From the NCBI RefSeq assembly GCF_900111345.1, contig NZ_FOGY01000001.1, forward strand, positions 372,001-436,000: a stretch of DNA of 64,000 nt, in the 5' to 3' direction. Positions 17,097 through 25,077 of this stretch are shown in pieces (the first letter of the stretch is position 1; each line of letters opens with the position of its first letter). A model generated the notes under the pieces. It was not told the DNA's origin. It saw nothing but the letters and a program-made list of their open reading frames with translations, and did no database searches. The position numbers were made by a program, and so were the translations under genes. The stretch is from Psychrobacillus sp. OK032. GTDB lineage: Bacteria; Bacillota; Bacilli; Bacillales_A; Planococcaceae.

Positions 17097-18455
17097 TTAA
17101 TTGGCAAAAACCAACTGTACCCAGAAAAATAACAGTGTCAATGTTACGATTGTGGAAATTGGGATAACAATGATTGATACACTTAAATAATCTTTCCAAG
17201 TGACTTTTATCTTATTGTTCCTTAAGATAGACATCCAAATTAGCGAAGCGAGCGTTCCAATTGGTAACAATAATGACCCCATATCACTTCCAATAATGTT
17301 TGCAAGATAAATTGTTTTTAATGTGATTGGATTTAATCCCATTTCCGTTAATGTAATCGTTCCAACCATTAAAGCCGGATGGTTATTAAACAAGTTGGAA
17401 AGTACGGATACTAAGCCGCCCATTATAAAACTTGCTTGGAACAGACCTTGATTGACGATAGGTTCAAACCATTGTACTAATAAGTTGGTTAAGCCGACAT
17501 TATGCAAACCGTATATAATCACGTACATAGAGAAAGCAAATATTAGAATATGCCAAGGTGTCTTCTTCAATATATCCAATGGGTTCGTACCTAATTGATA
17601 CCATCTCCACATTAGCAGGACAAAGGATCCAAATACTGCTACAAATTCAATAGGGACGTTGATATATGATGCTACGAAAAGTAGAACACGCATAGTAAAA
17701 ACAAATAGCAATATCTTCAGCATAAATTTTGTTCGTTTCTGTTTCGTTTCTATTGAGGTCTTCATTTTTAAAGGGTGGAAATTTTTCGTAAAAAAATGTT
17801 CCTCAATATCTATTGCGGCATCTGGCAATGTTTTTGGTAGTTTTTTCTTTACAACGATGTACATCAAGTATGACATAAACAACAATCCTAATGTAGCGGG
17901 AACAAACATCATTGCAGTGTGCATCCAAAGAGACATTTCCACAATATTTAAAGCTATCAAGTTAACAATATTACTTACGCCAATAGGAGCACTTGAAGCT
18001 GTTGCAATAAGTGCACCGCTTAATAAATACGGAAGTTGTTGATGCGGCTTTAGACGGAGATTATGAAGTAGTAGGATTAAAATGGGAGTTGTTATTAAAA
18101 TACTTCCGTCATTATTAAATAATAATGTCATCAAAAAACAAAGCAATTGAATATACCAATATAGGCGGTAACCAGAACCTTTCGCTAAATTCGCAAGTCT
18201 TGCAGCTGCCCAGTTGAAAAAACCGAAACTTTCTAATATCACAGCCATTACAATCGTTGCCATAATTGTTATGGAAGCACCACCGATTTTATTGATGATA
18301 TCCATAATATCTGCTTGAGATACAATTCCAGCAAGTAAAATAATCACTGCGCCAATTGATGCTGGCCATGCCTCATTCAGCCCTCTAGGCCTCCAAAAAA
18401 TGACTAACATAGTCGCGAGGAACACCAAACTGGCGATTCCTATCTGTAAACTCAT
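17097..18455 (-). CDS. ArsB/NhaD-superfamily permease
   Basis: 452 residues with about eleven hydrophobic segments. The conserved ion-transporter stretch NNDGSILITTPILILLL near residue 115 and the second-half NNHPALMVGTITL, IIGSDMGSLLLPIGTLA near 400 match ArsB-type anion permeases such as B. subtilis YdfA. In family members this exports arsenite or antimonite, sometimes with an ArsA ATPase. There is no arsR, arsC or arsA nearby, so arsenic transport is only inferred from similarity. An AGGAGAGG stretch precedes the ATG at a long distance. Confidence 0.78.
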   Translation of the reverse strand: MSLQIGIASLVFLATMLVIFWRPRGLNEAWPASIGAVIILLAGIVSQADIMDIINKIGGASITIMATIVMAVILESFGFFNWAAARLANLAKGSGYRLYWYIQLLCFLMTLLFNNDGSILITTPILILLLHNLRLKPHQQLPYLLSGALIATASSAPIGVSNIVNLIALNIVEMSLWMHTAMMFVPATLGLLFMSYLMYIVVKKKLPKTLPDAAIDIEEHFFTKNFHPLKMKTSIETKQKRTKFMLKILLFVFTMRVLLFVASYINVPIEFVAVFGSFVLLMWRWYQLGTNPLDILKKTPWHILIFAFSMYVIIYGLHNVGLTNLLVQWFEPIVNQGLFQASFIMGGLVSVLSNLFNNHPALMVGTITLTEMGLNPITLKTIYLANIIGSDMGSLLLPIGTLASLIWMSILRNNKIKVTWKDYLSVSIIVIPISTIVTLTLLFFWVQLVFAN

Positions 18456-18570
18456 ACATGTACCATTTCCTCTCCTTTTTTATTTGTCCATTCTATGTAT
18501 GTATATTCTGCTGAAGTTGTTCGAATTGAGATGTATGTCCATAAGGCATTGGAATTTCTTGAAAGAACAT

Positions 18571-18625
18571 AAATAGCAACTGCAAGAAGTATGCCTTATT
18601 TCACACTTCTTGCAGTTGCTATTTT
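18571..18625 (-). terminator. Long hairpin ending the coat gene cluster
   Basis: AAATAGCAACTGCAAGAAGT pairs perfectly with the complement 25 bases on; the stem is about 20 base pairs. The plus side has TTTTT and the minus side ATTTATGTTC. Confidence 0.75.
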
Positions 18626-18635
18626 TACGTTTTGG

Positions 18636-19313
18636 TTACACTAAATGAAGGGTTTTTATATGATCTATATTTAGGTATTGAGTATTTGCTCTTGCTTTTT
18701 GCATTTCCAATACTTGTTCATTTAAATTATTTATTTTTCCATTATGACTTTTTACACCGCCAATATTTAATACGACGATTCTATGGATAAACTTTTCAAT
18801 TTGCTTTTTAAAGGTTTTCGCCAGTAATTCACTATTAGATCGTATTATTCTATTTTTTTCATTTAGTCCATAAAGACTTTCATTTTGAACATATGGAATT
18901 AGCCATTTTAGATGAGCTATTGGAATATACATCGTTTTATAGATTGGGGAATAAAATACGAAATAATCGTCCTGAACACTTGTTATTTGACCATGCAGAG
19001 GTTGATTGTCTGTCACATAGATTTCTAAATACTTTCCAATTGCAATTTCAAGTGTTTCTTTAAACGATAACTCTTGTTGATTTCCTAAAGCTTTTATACT
19101 TGGGTCTTCCGTAGGACCCTGGATTTCCTCTTCATTGTTTTGATCCACTTCGAAGTTATGAATATGCTCGAAAGGGATGTACATATAATTTGTGCCATTA
19201 AAAAGTACAAGCATATCGCTACCTAAATCAATCACCGTTCCATTAATCAATTTTTTCCCTGAAACTTCTATTTTAACAAGTTCCTTGATAAGACTTTGAA
19301 TAGTTTTATTCAA
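18636..19313 (-). CDS. CotB-like spore coat protein, three-module paralogue
   Basis: 225 residues from a TTG start at 19313, which has AAGGAGAGG just upstream; the frame opens six codons earlier but without a site. Three small beta-rich modules of about 60 residues repeat the CotB fold pattern: IKELVKIEVSGKKLINGTVID...YIPFEHIHNF, then YLEIYVTDNQPLHGQITSVQDDYFVF...YIPIAHLKWL, then FIHRIVVLNIGGVKSHNGKINNL...YLNIDHIKTL. The RGGPE signature of true CotB is missing. It follows two other CotB-like genes on the same strand, so a coat role is inferred from both context and module pattern. Confidence 0.65.
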   Translation of the reverse strand: MNKTIQSLIKELVKIEVSGKKLINGTVIDLGSDMLVLFNGTNYMYIPFEHIHNFEVDQNNEEEIQGPTEDPSIKALGNQQELSFKETLEIAIGKYLEIYVTDNQPLHGQITSVQDDYFVFYSPIYKTMYIPIAHLKWLIPYVQNESLYGLNEKNRIIRSNSELLAKTFKKQIEKFIHRIVVLNIGGVKSHNGKINNLNEQVLEMQKARANTQYLNIDHIKTLHLV

Positions 19314-19375
19314 GTGCACCTCTCCTTGCAATTTTTATCACTAATTTAATAATGGAAAAAGGCCTTTTTCATTTT

Positions 19376-20992
19376 TTAATAGTCCCGCAATTGACGATAC
19401 ATCTTCGCTGCATGCCTCATTAAAGAATTGAATTGTTTCTCTAACATCGCTTTTTCACCTTTTTTTCGTTCTTGCATGCGGGTTTTATTAAATTCCTCAT
19501 CATTGTTTGTTTCATTCTCTAAAGGGGAAAGATGAAAGGATTTATTTGTTGCAAGTTGGTGTTCGAAATTGGTAGAATTTTGTTCTGCATGTCGCATCAG
19601 TGCATAGTATTGCTTCTGTAGTATCGCTTTTCTCTCCCGGGGGTCTAGTACTGTTACAGTTGTTTGTGGGCTAACTAGTACAGTAGGTTCTTGCGTTTCC
19701 ATTAAAACATTTATTTCTTCTATTACAGGGGCTTCGTTTGTTGCAGGAGAATTTTGCTCTTCCTCTAACAATGGCTGAGTTTTCTTTAATGGTGGTTTTA
19801 TATTATTTGAACTTTCTTTAGTTTTTTTGGGAGGAATAGCAATTGTATTTTGGTCGTAATTCATTTTACTCCAGGGTGTTAGAAGTATTCTTTTTTCGTT
19901 TTTTCTTATTGGGGGTTCTGTTTGGATGTTTTGCTCTACTTTTATTTCATTAGTAATCGAATCTACTACTTCGTCCACATGTGCACGTACTTCTATTGTT
20001 TCTTCTAGTGTAGCGTGAATCGGTTTAATCTTTTGAGCTGTTGTTTCCTGTATAGTTTCCTCACTATTTGTTTCGATAAGTTGTTCGAACTCGTTATTCG
20101 CACTCAGTAAATTCTCTTGATCCATTTGGAGCGAATATTTCTCTACTTCTTCCTTTGAGTCATCCATTTCGTTTATTTCTTTGATTAAACTAGAAATAAC
20201 TTCTTGTATCGTTATTTCTTTACTAACTTCTGTAGAGTTCTCTATAATTTTAGATTGGCCAATTGAATTAAGAAGTTCTAAAAGGTGTTTAATTACATTC
20301 AAATTAGCGTCTTCATTTGATTTTTCTGATTCATTAATATTTGTTTTATCTTTAAGAACTGACACAATTTGTTCCTCGGGCAAATACTTTTCTACTTCTT
20401 CCTTTGAATCATCTAGTTCGTTTATTTCTTCGATCAAACTAGAAACAACGTCTTGTGTCGTGTTTTCTTTTCTGATTTCTGTCGTTTTCTCCGTATTTTT
20501 ATTTATATTCATATTTGTCGTTGCTTTTTCTACATTTAACTCTTTATTACTTCCTGTTATGTTTTTCTCCTTCTCGAATGTTCCCTTATGAATATTCGAT
20601 ATATGTGATTTAGCTATATAGTGTAGCTCCTGATGATTAATTACAATTATAAAGTCTTCAAAAATATTGCTTAGTACTCCGAATAATTCCTGATCACTCA
20701 TACTATTAATAGTTACCCAATTGTATTTAAAATCCTTCAAGACTCCTATTAAATCATAGCTATTTAGATGTCTATTGTGTTTCGGTAATATACGAAACTC
20801 TTTCGCATTATTCGATATAGCTTGAATATGTTCTAGTGTGAAATAACATACTTTTCCGTCTACATCAACGGCTAGGTGATCACGTTTAACACTTAGTAGA
20901 ACACCTTCTATAAATTGGCTGTTTTCTAGATATAAACCAATTTTCATATTCATAAGGGAGCTTAATACTGTTTTCATATTTTTCTCTCGCAA
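19376..20992 (-). CDS. CotB-like spore coat protein with long charged tail
   Basis: 538 residues. The first 140 carry two CotB-type modules (FIEGVLLSVKRDHLAVD...YFTLEHIQAI, then WVTINSMSDQELFGVLS...YIAKSHISNI). The rest is low-complexity, rich in Glu, Lys, Asn and Thr. Inside it a segment ending SSLIEEINELDDSKEEVEKY recurs 83 residues on. Near the C-terminus KAILQKQYYALMRHA and KAMLEKQFNSLMRHA form a second repeat. The TTG start has GGAGG 10 bases upstream. B. subtilis CotB also has a repetitive charged tail, phosphorylated by CotH there, although that one is Ser/Lys-rich. Confidence 0.7.
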   Translation of the reverse strand: MREKNMKTVLSSLMNMKIGLYLENSQFIEGVLLSVKRDHLAVDVDGKVCYFTLEHIQAISNNAKEFRILPKHNRHLNSYDLIGVLKDFKYNWVTINSMSDQELFGVLSNIFEDFIIVINHQELHYIAKSHISNIHKGTFEKEKNITGSNKELNVEKATTNMNINKNTEKTTEIRKENTTQDVVSSLIEEINELDDSKEEVEKYLPEEQIVSVLKDKTNINESEKSNEDANLNVIKHLLELLNSIGQSKIIENSTEVSKEITIQEVISSLIKEINEMDDSKEEVEKYSLQMDQENLLSANNEFEQLIETNSEETIQETTAQKIKPIHATLEETIEVRAHVDEVVDSITNEIKVEQNIQTEPPIRKNEKRILLTPWSKMNYDQNTIAIPPKKTKESSNNIKPPLKKTQPLLEEEQNSPATNEAPVIEEINVLMETQEPTVLVSPQTTVTVLDPRERKAILQKQYYALMRHAEQNSTNFEHQLATNKSFHLSPLENETNNDEEFNKTRMQERKKGEKAMLEKQFNSLMRHAAKMYRQLRDY

Positions 20993-21016
20993 TTTGAGAG
21001 CGCCTCCTTCATAGAA

Positions 21017-21050
21017 TATTCGTCGCTTCTGAATAACAGGAGCGACGAAT
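21017..21050 (-). other. Hairpin between cotB and its paralogue
   Basis: ATTCGTCGCT and AGCGACGAAT pair across a 13-base loop in the 69-base gap, just before the GAAGGAGG site of the next gene. There is no T run. It may set the ratio of the two coat proteins by processing or partial termination. Confidence 0.5.
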
Positions 21051-21061
21051 GCATCAGCTAT

Positions 21062-21583
21062 TTATTCACTATCTTTTTTACTGTTACTACTTTTTTCTTT
21101 TGCTTGATTGTTTGCTGATGCATTAGCATTTGCCTTTGCATTTGCATCTTTTGGTACTTCAAGTTTTACTCCGTAGCTAATGTTTCGAATATGGAACAAT
21201 GAGATCCGAACAATTTCTTCGTTCGACACGATTGTAATATAATCGTCATCGACATAGTCCATTACACCTTCCAGTGTTTCTGGTCCACCACGATTAATTT
21301 TTACCCATCGTAGCGCTAGTTTTCCCAAAACACCTTTGAAGTCATCTGCTGTAATGTACTCAAATTTTCTCGGAATCTCAATTCCCAATTGCGCCTGATT
21401 CTTTGTATTAATAGTTAAGCTTTTAATATGTTGTGTATTATAATAAATAACTCCATCATCAGCAGTAAGCAACGTAAAGTGATCTTCTTGTACAGAAAGA
21501 AGCTTACCTACACGGGACTCTGGTCCACCTCTATCTACTTTTACTTCTTTATCGATAAGTGAAAGTAACATCTTCTTATTCAT
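21062..21583 (-). CDS. cotB: Spore coat protein CotB
   Basis: 173 residues with two modules of the CotB N-terminus: KVDRGGPESRVGKLLSV...YYNTQHIKSL and KINRGGPETLEGVMDYV...ISLFHIRNI. The paired RGGPE motifs are characteristic. The short tail (AKANANASANNQAKEKSSNSKK) replaces the long Ser-rich repeat of B. subtilis CotB. The protein is an outer coat or crust component made in the mother cell. AGGAGG stands 11 bases before the ATG, and a CATATAGATA at the -10 distance hints at SigK control. It heads a three-gene CotB-like cluster. Confidence 0.82.
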   Translation of the reverse strand: MNKKMLLSLIDKEVKVDRGGPESRVGKLLSVQEDHFTLLTADDGVIYYNTQHIKSLTINTKNQAQLGIEIPRKFEYITADDFKGVLGKLALRWVKINRGGPETLEGVMDYVDDDYITIVSNEEIVRISLFHIRNISYGVKLEVPKDANAKANANASANNQAKEKSSNSKKDSE

Positions 21584-21732
21584 AAATTTTCAAACCTCCT
21601 TTTGTAGTATCCTAATATCTATATGTATCCCGGGATAGTTCGAAGTGGTCAAATGCCTAGTTTTGAATTATAGTTCAAGCCTTCCTACAGATTTTTTCTT
21701 TTTTATATTTGAATGAACGAATTGATCGAAAA

Positions 21733-21772
21733 TAAAAAAAAGAAAATGCCTGCATACATATCGGCATTTTCA
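21733..21772 (-). terminator. Terminator of the gene at 21773
   Basis: GAAAATGCC pairs with GGCATTTTC over a 12-base loop, and TTTTTTTTATTT follows on the minus strand. Confidence 0.85.
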
Positions 21773-22084
21773 TCAAATGTAACGGTTTATATTATTCCCT
21801 TTTCCACTGATTTCTGCAATTATTGGTGATAAATTAATGGGGTTCGGTTGAATGAAGCTTTTATACAATGGTACATCCATTTGTTCTTTTTGTTCCATTA
21901 CTTGCTTTTCTTTATCGTCTTCTAATATTTGTTCTTCAAAATGTTCTTCAAAATGCTCTTCAAAGCTTGACTTCATCTTGACGCTATCCACATTATTAAT
22001 ATATGCAAAATTATAATTATCCATTAACATCCGATTGGCATAAATCTGAGATTGTATCGGACTGATTGGAATAATATAGCCCAT
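21773..22084 (-). CDS. Uncharacterised protein in the sporulation cluster
   Basis: 103 residues from the ATG at 22084, chosen because GGAGG lies 8-9 bases upstream (the longer reading adds 18 odd residues). It starts MGYIIPISPIQSQIYANRM, a conserved-looking Tyr/Gln/Pro-rich head. The middle carries SFEEHFEEHFEEQILEDDKEKQ, a near-perfect EEHF repeat and an acidic coiled-coil-like stretch. The end (NPINLSPIIAEISGKGNNINRYI) is uncharged. There is no signal peptide or helix. It lies between spoVIF and the cotB cluster on the same strand. I do not recognise it; a coat or mother-cell role is a guess from location. Confidence 0.65.
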   Translation of the reverse strand: MGYIIPISPIQSQIYANRMLMDNYNFAYINNVDSVKMKSSFEEHFEEHFEEQILEDDKEKQVMEQKEQMDVPLYKSFIQPNPINLSPIIAEISGKGNNINRYI

Positions 22085-22239
22085 CTTCTCCACCTCCATC
22101 TTTATGTATATTGCATACCCCAAAATAATATGCTTCAAACAATTTTGCCCCAGGAATTTGAACCTATATTTTCACCAGCTAGTCGGGTGAAATATGGCTC
22201 ATATTCCTGAGGCTTTAACTAATCAGCTTTTATAGAGTT

Positions 22240-22485
22240 CTATAAAAGCTTTTCTATATCCTTTAAACTTAACGAGTTTCCACTTTGCAATATGGACTTC
22301 GTTAGTTCATCTTCTAGTTCTTTAGATACCGGTTTATTTGCTAACCTGCCAACTTTTTTTACTATTTTACGCACTTGTTTTTCATCCGTAAAATCAGCAT
22401 ATGAGATGGCATTGGCAAGCGTAAAAAGATCTTCCATAGATACTCCAGTTTTATTTTCAATTGCTTTAAAAAATGAATTTTGCAC
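22240..22485 (-). CDS. spoVIF: Stage VI sporulation protein F
   Basis: 81 residues, the size of B. subtilis SpoVIF (YjcC). FFKAIENKTGVSMEDLFTLANAI, DEKQVRKIVKKVGRLANKPVSKELEDEL and the C-terminal SLKDIEKL follow that protein almost throughout. SpoVIF acts in the mother cell and is needed for late coat assembly and heat and lysozyme resistance. The start is GTG with GGGGGAG 5 bases upstream. A small palindrome, AGCTTTTATAGA/TCTATAAAAGCT, covers the stop codon. Confidence 0.88.
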   Translation of the reverse strand: MQNSFFKAIENKTGVSMEDLFTLANAISYADFTDEKQVRKIVKKVGRLANKPVSKELEDELTKSILQSGNSLSLKDIEKLL

Positions 22486-22521
22486 TTCTTCTTCTCCCCC
22501 TCACAGTTTGATTATCTAGAA

Positions 22522-22662
22522 TTAAGGGAGAAAGCTAGCGCCGACAATAATTAATAAGATGAATAAAACAACGATTAATACAAATGTAGAACTTCTATGT
22601 CCACCATATCCGCCGTATCCTCCAGAATAGCCGGGATATCCTCCACCACAGCAGTCGTACAT
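22522..22662 (-). CDS. YjcZ family small sporulation membrane protein
   Basis: 46 residues. A Gly/Tyr/Cys-rich head, MYDCCGGGYPGYSGGYGGYG, is followed by one hydrophobic helix (FVLIVVLFILLIIVGASF). This is the YjcZ/YhfH-like family of tiny spore proteins, which also lies beside spoVIF in B. subtilis. GGAGG is 8 bases before the ATG. CATATAGTA (22690-22698), about 28 bases before the start, fits a SigK or SigE -10 box, although the -35 region is poor. Confidence 0.87.
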   Translation of the reverse strand: MYDCCGGGYPGYSGGYGGYGGHRSSTFVLIVVLFILLIIVGASFLP

Positions 22663-22729
22663 ATCCTTTCCCTCCTCTCCTCTTCAACTTACTATATGCA
22701 AAGAGGGTACAAAGAAAAGGGCGCTTCAA

Positions 22730-23095
22730 CTAGTAGGTCGTATTCCGTTTTTGAAAAATAAATGCACCAATCACACCAAATAATATTGCAGCACTTATAC
22801 CTGAACTTGTTACTTCGAACATTCCAGTTAATACGCCGATTAGCCCGTGTTTTTCCGCTTCAGCTAGTGCACCATGGGTTAACGAGTTTCCAAACGATGT
22901 AATAGGTATGGTAGCACCCGCTCCAGCAAAATCGATTAATGGCTCGTATAACCCAATTCCATCTAAAATCGAACCACTAACAACTAATGTGCTTAATGTA
23001 TGTGCTGGAGTCAATTTAAATCCATCCATTAATATTTGACCAATTACACAAATTAGACCACCGACTATAAACGAAGTAATTAATGATGTAATCAT
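22730..23095 (-). CDS. spoVAE: Stage V sporulation protein AE (SpoVAEb)
   Basis: 121 residues with four hydrophobic segments. GGLICVIGQILMD, SGSILDGIGLYEPLIDFAGAGATIPITSFGNSL and the tail FGVIGAFIF are the SpoVAEb pattern. It forms part of the inner-membrane channel that takes up dipicolinic acid in the forespore and releases it at germination. The start at 23095 is one base after the TAA of spoVAD, with AGAGGGG as ribosome site. It resembles SpoVAC in sequence, as in the known family. Confidence 0.92.
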   Translation of the reverse strand: MITSLITSFIVGGLICVIGQILMDGFKLTPAHTLSTLVVSGSILDGIGLYEPLIDFAGAGATIPITSFGNSLTHGALAEAEKHGLIGVLTGMFEVTSSGISAAILFGVIGAFIFQKRNTTY

Positions 23096-23096
23096 G

Positions 23097-24104
23097 TTAT
23101 CCCCTCTTCTCCATACGGCATTCAATGGCATGAGCAATACAAGGAATAGTTTCGCCTTGTTGAAAAGTTAATGGCGATAACAATGCCCCAGTTGCAACGA
23201 GAAGCACCCTGCTAAATACACCATTTTTTAACTGGTCATACATATAGCTAAAAAATACTGCAGCAGAACAACCAGCACCGCTTGCTCCTGAGTTAAAAAA
23301 AGAATTTTCTCCATAAAATTGAGCACCAGCATCTTGTAAAATGACACCACTATCTTCATCTTGAAACATCTCTTTTAAAATATTTAACCCTATTTTTCCT
23401 AAATCACCAGTCATAATAACGTCATAATCCGCCATGCTACTATTTGTATTTTTTAAATGTCTTTCTATTGTATCTCTTGCTGCTGGTGCCATTGCAGCTC
23501 CCATATGTAAAGGATTTTTTTGCCCGCCATCCACTACTCTACCAATCGTCGCATGTGTAATAATTGGCGCATTTTTTGCATGCTTTTGGAGAAGAGCAAA
23601 GCCCGCTGCTGTTACTGTCCACTGTGCACTCCCAGGTTTCTGGGCTCCGTATTCAATTGGGTATCTAAACTGTCTTTCCGTTGCCGGATGATGACTAGAG
23701 GCTCCAGCTAAAATCGATTTAGCATTTCCGGATTCTAAGAGAAGGCTACCAAGTATTAACGACTCCATCGAGCTTGCACAGGCCGAAAAAACCCCTAAAA
23801 ACGGTATAGCTAATTTTCTTGCTGCAAAATTTGTCGGAGATAACTGATTGATCAAATCACCACCAATGAATACATCGATGTTCTCCATCTGTTCACGACC
23901 TTGTTGAACTGCTATCGTACAAGCCTTCTCGATGAAACGAGAGTTTGCTTGCTCATACGATTCTTCTTTTTCATTCTCAAGTTCTAATATTTCATCAAAT
24001 GAATCTGCAAAAAAGCTCTCTTTTTCTACCGGGCCCACAACTACCCCTGTGCTTGCTATACTTGGCATTTCCTTAAATTGAATTGTCCCAAACGCATTTA
24101 CCAT
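23097..24104 (-). CDS. spoVAD: Stage V sporulation protein AD
   Basis: 335 residues, thiolase-like fold. ASSMESLILGSLLLESG, GASSHHPATERQFRYPIEYG and GASGAGCSAAVFFSYM match SpoVAD throughout. This cytosolic protein binds Ca-dipicolinic acid directly and associates with the SpoVAC/AE channel. It overlaps the end of spoVAC by seven bases, a typical coupled arrangement. No residue needed for thiolase catalysis is expected, and none is argued here. Confidence 0.94.
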   Translation of the reverse strand: MVNAFGTIQFKEMPSIASTGVVVGPVEKESFFADSFDEILELENEKEESYEQANSRFIEKACTIAVQQGREQMENIDVFIGGDLINQLSPTNFAARKLAIPFLGVFSACASSMESLILGSLLLESGNAKSILAGASSHHPATERQFRYPIEYGAQKPGSAQWTVTAAGFALLQKHAKNAPIITHATIGRVVDGGQKNPLHMGAAMAPAARDTIERHLKNTNSSMADYDVIMTGDLGKIGLNILKEMFQDEDSGVILQDAGAQFYGENSFFNSGASGAGCSAAVFFSYMYDQLKNGVFSRVLLVATGALLSPLTFQQGETIPCIAHAIECRMEKRG

Positions 24105-24553
24105 GAGACCACTCCCATTTTCACTAAAATTGTTTTAATCAGAGCTACAAAAAAAGCAGAAAGGACTCCAAATACAATGACAGAACCAGCAAGTTTGAAC
24201 ATATTACCTCCAATACCTAGTACATATCCTTCTGATTTATGTTCAATAGATGCGGAAATAACTGCATTCCCAAATCCTGTTACAGGTACTGCAGAACCGG
24301 CCCCACCAAACTGGGATATCTTTTTATATAAGCCCGTGCCAGTTAATATCATAGCTATAAACACCATAGTTGCTACCGTTGGATTAGCTGCAGTACGTTC
24401 AGTAAATGGAAAAAATCGGATATAAAAAAAGGTGATGAGCTGCCCGACCGTACATATAATCCCGCCGACTAAAAATGCTTTTAACATATTAACAAAAAGT
24501 GGTGCCTTTGGCGTTTGTTTATCGACAATTTTATCGAATTGTTTTTGATCCAT
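24098..24553 (-). CDS. spoVAC: Stage V sporulation protein AC
   Basis: 151 residues. A charged N-terminus (FDKIVDKQTPKAP) precedes four hydrophobic segments with GGIICTVGQLITFFYI, GTGLYKKISQFGGAGSAVPVTGFGNAV and FGVLSAFFVALI. SpoVAC is the mechanosensitive-like channel subunit for dipicolinic acid. The ATG overlaps the TAA of the upstream lipoprotein gene by one base. The gene is preceded by no spoVAA or spoVAB, which B. subtilis has in its operon. Confidence 0.94.
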   Translation of the reverse strand: MDQKQFDKIVDKQTPKAPLFVNMLKAFLVGGIICTVGQLITFFYIRFFPFTERTAANPTVATMVFIAMILTGTGLYKKISQFGGAGSAVPVTGFGNAVISASIEHKSEGYVLGIGGNMFKLAGSVIVFGVLSAFFVALIKTILVKMGVVSW

Positions 24554-24945
24554 TAGGTCTCTTCCTTTGAAAGTGATTTTATTTCTTCAATTGTTTCGGA
24601 TAATTTTTCTGTATTCAATTGATTGTCCATTACTTTTTCTAATTCCCATCTTACTTTCAAATCACCAGTGACTAATATTTCTTTATCGGGAAATTTTTCT
24701 TCTAATTGTTTCTTAAGATTTTTTTCTATTTTTTCTTTGTTAAACCGTTTCATTCTTTTGATATCGATAGCGACGAGGATATCCTCGTCATTCAATACAC
24801 TTCTATAACCATTTATCGTATCTTGCTTGTTTAGTATTTCCTCCAGTTGTGGAGCTTCCTCTGCAGGATAAATAGCCTCTTCTCTTTCATTTGAACAGGC
24901 TGTTAAGAGCAGCAACACAAGGGAAATATACAATATTTTTTTCAT
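24553..24945 (-). CDS. YhcN/YlaJ-family sporulation lipoprotein heading the spoVA operon
   Basis: 130 residues from the ATG at 24945 (GGAG site upstream). MKKILYISLVLLLLTAC is a lipoprotein signal with Cys at residue 17. The body has one alpha-beta domain (YRSVLNDEDILVAIDIKRM...KFPDKEILVTGDLKVRWEL) of the spore YhcN/YlaJ type. Such lipoproteins are forespore-made and sit in the inner spore membrane; YhcN-like genes occur at the head of the transposon-borne spoVA2mob operons. A good SigG promoter lies upstream. Confidence 0.78.
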   Translation of the reverse strand: MKKILYISLVLLLLTACSNEREEAIYPAEEAPQLEEILNKQDTINGYRSVLNDEDILVAIDIKRMKRFNKEKIEKNLKKQLEEKFPDKEILVTGDLKVRWELEKVMDNQLNTEKLSETIEEIKSLSKEET

Positions 24946-24968
24946 TAGATACTTGCTCCTTTTCGTGT

Positions 24969-24997
24969 TAGTATGCTCGCGCGAAAATGAAATATAC
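24969..24997 (-). promoter_or_regulatory. SigG promoter of the spoVA operon
   Basis: GTATA (-35) and CATACTA (-10) are 17 bases apart on the minus strand. Both fit the SigG consensus (GNATR, CATNHTA). SigG is the known regulator of spoVA. The -10 box ends 24 bases before the lipoprotein start codon. Confidence 0.65.
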
Positions 24998-25021
24998 AAA
25001 TGCTTGCGAGATATATGCCCT

Positions 25022-25049
25022 ACCCATTAGAAAGAACCTACATAGATTA
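25022..25049 (+). promoter_or_regulatory. SigK promoter candidate of cotZ
   Basis: ACC then CATAGATTA are 16 bases apart, matching the SigK pattern AC-N16-CATANNNTA. The -10 box lies 28 bases before the cotZ ATG. Confidence 0.55.
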
Positions 25050-25077
25050 GAGAGAGATAAAAAGGAGGTGAAACTCA

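Noticed and set aside
22167-22250. Two palindromes near the spoVIF stop as terminators
   Set aside because: Neither has a T run on the minus strand, so I did not list them as terminators.
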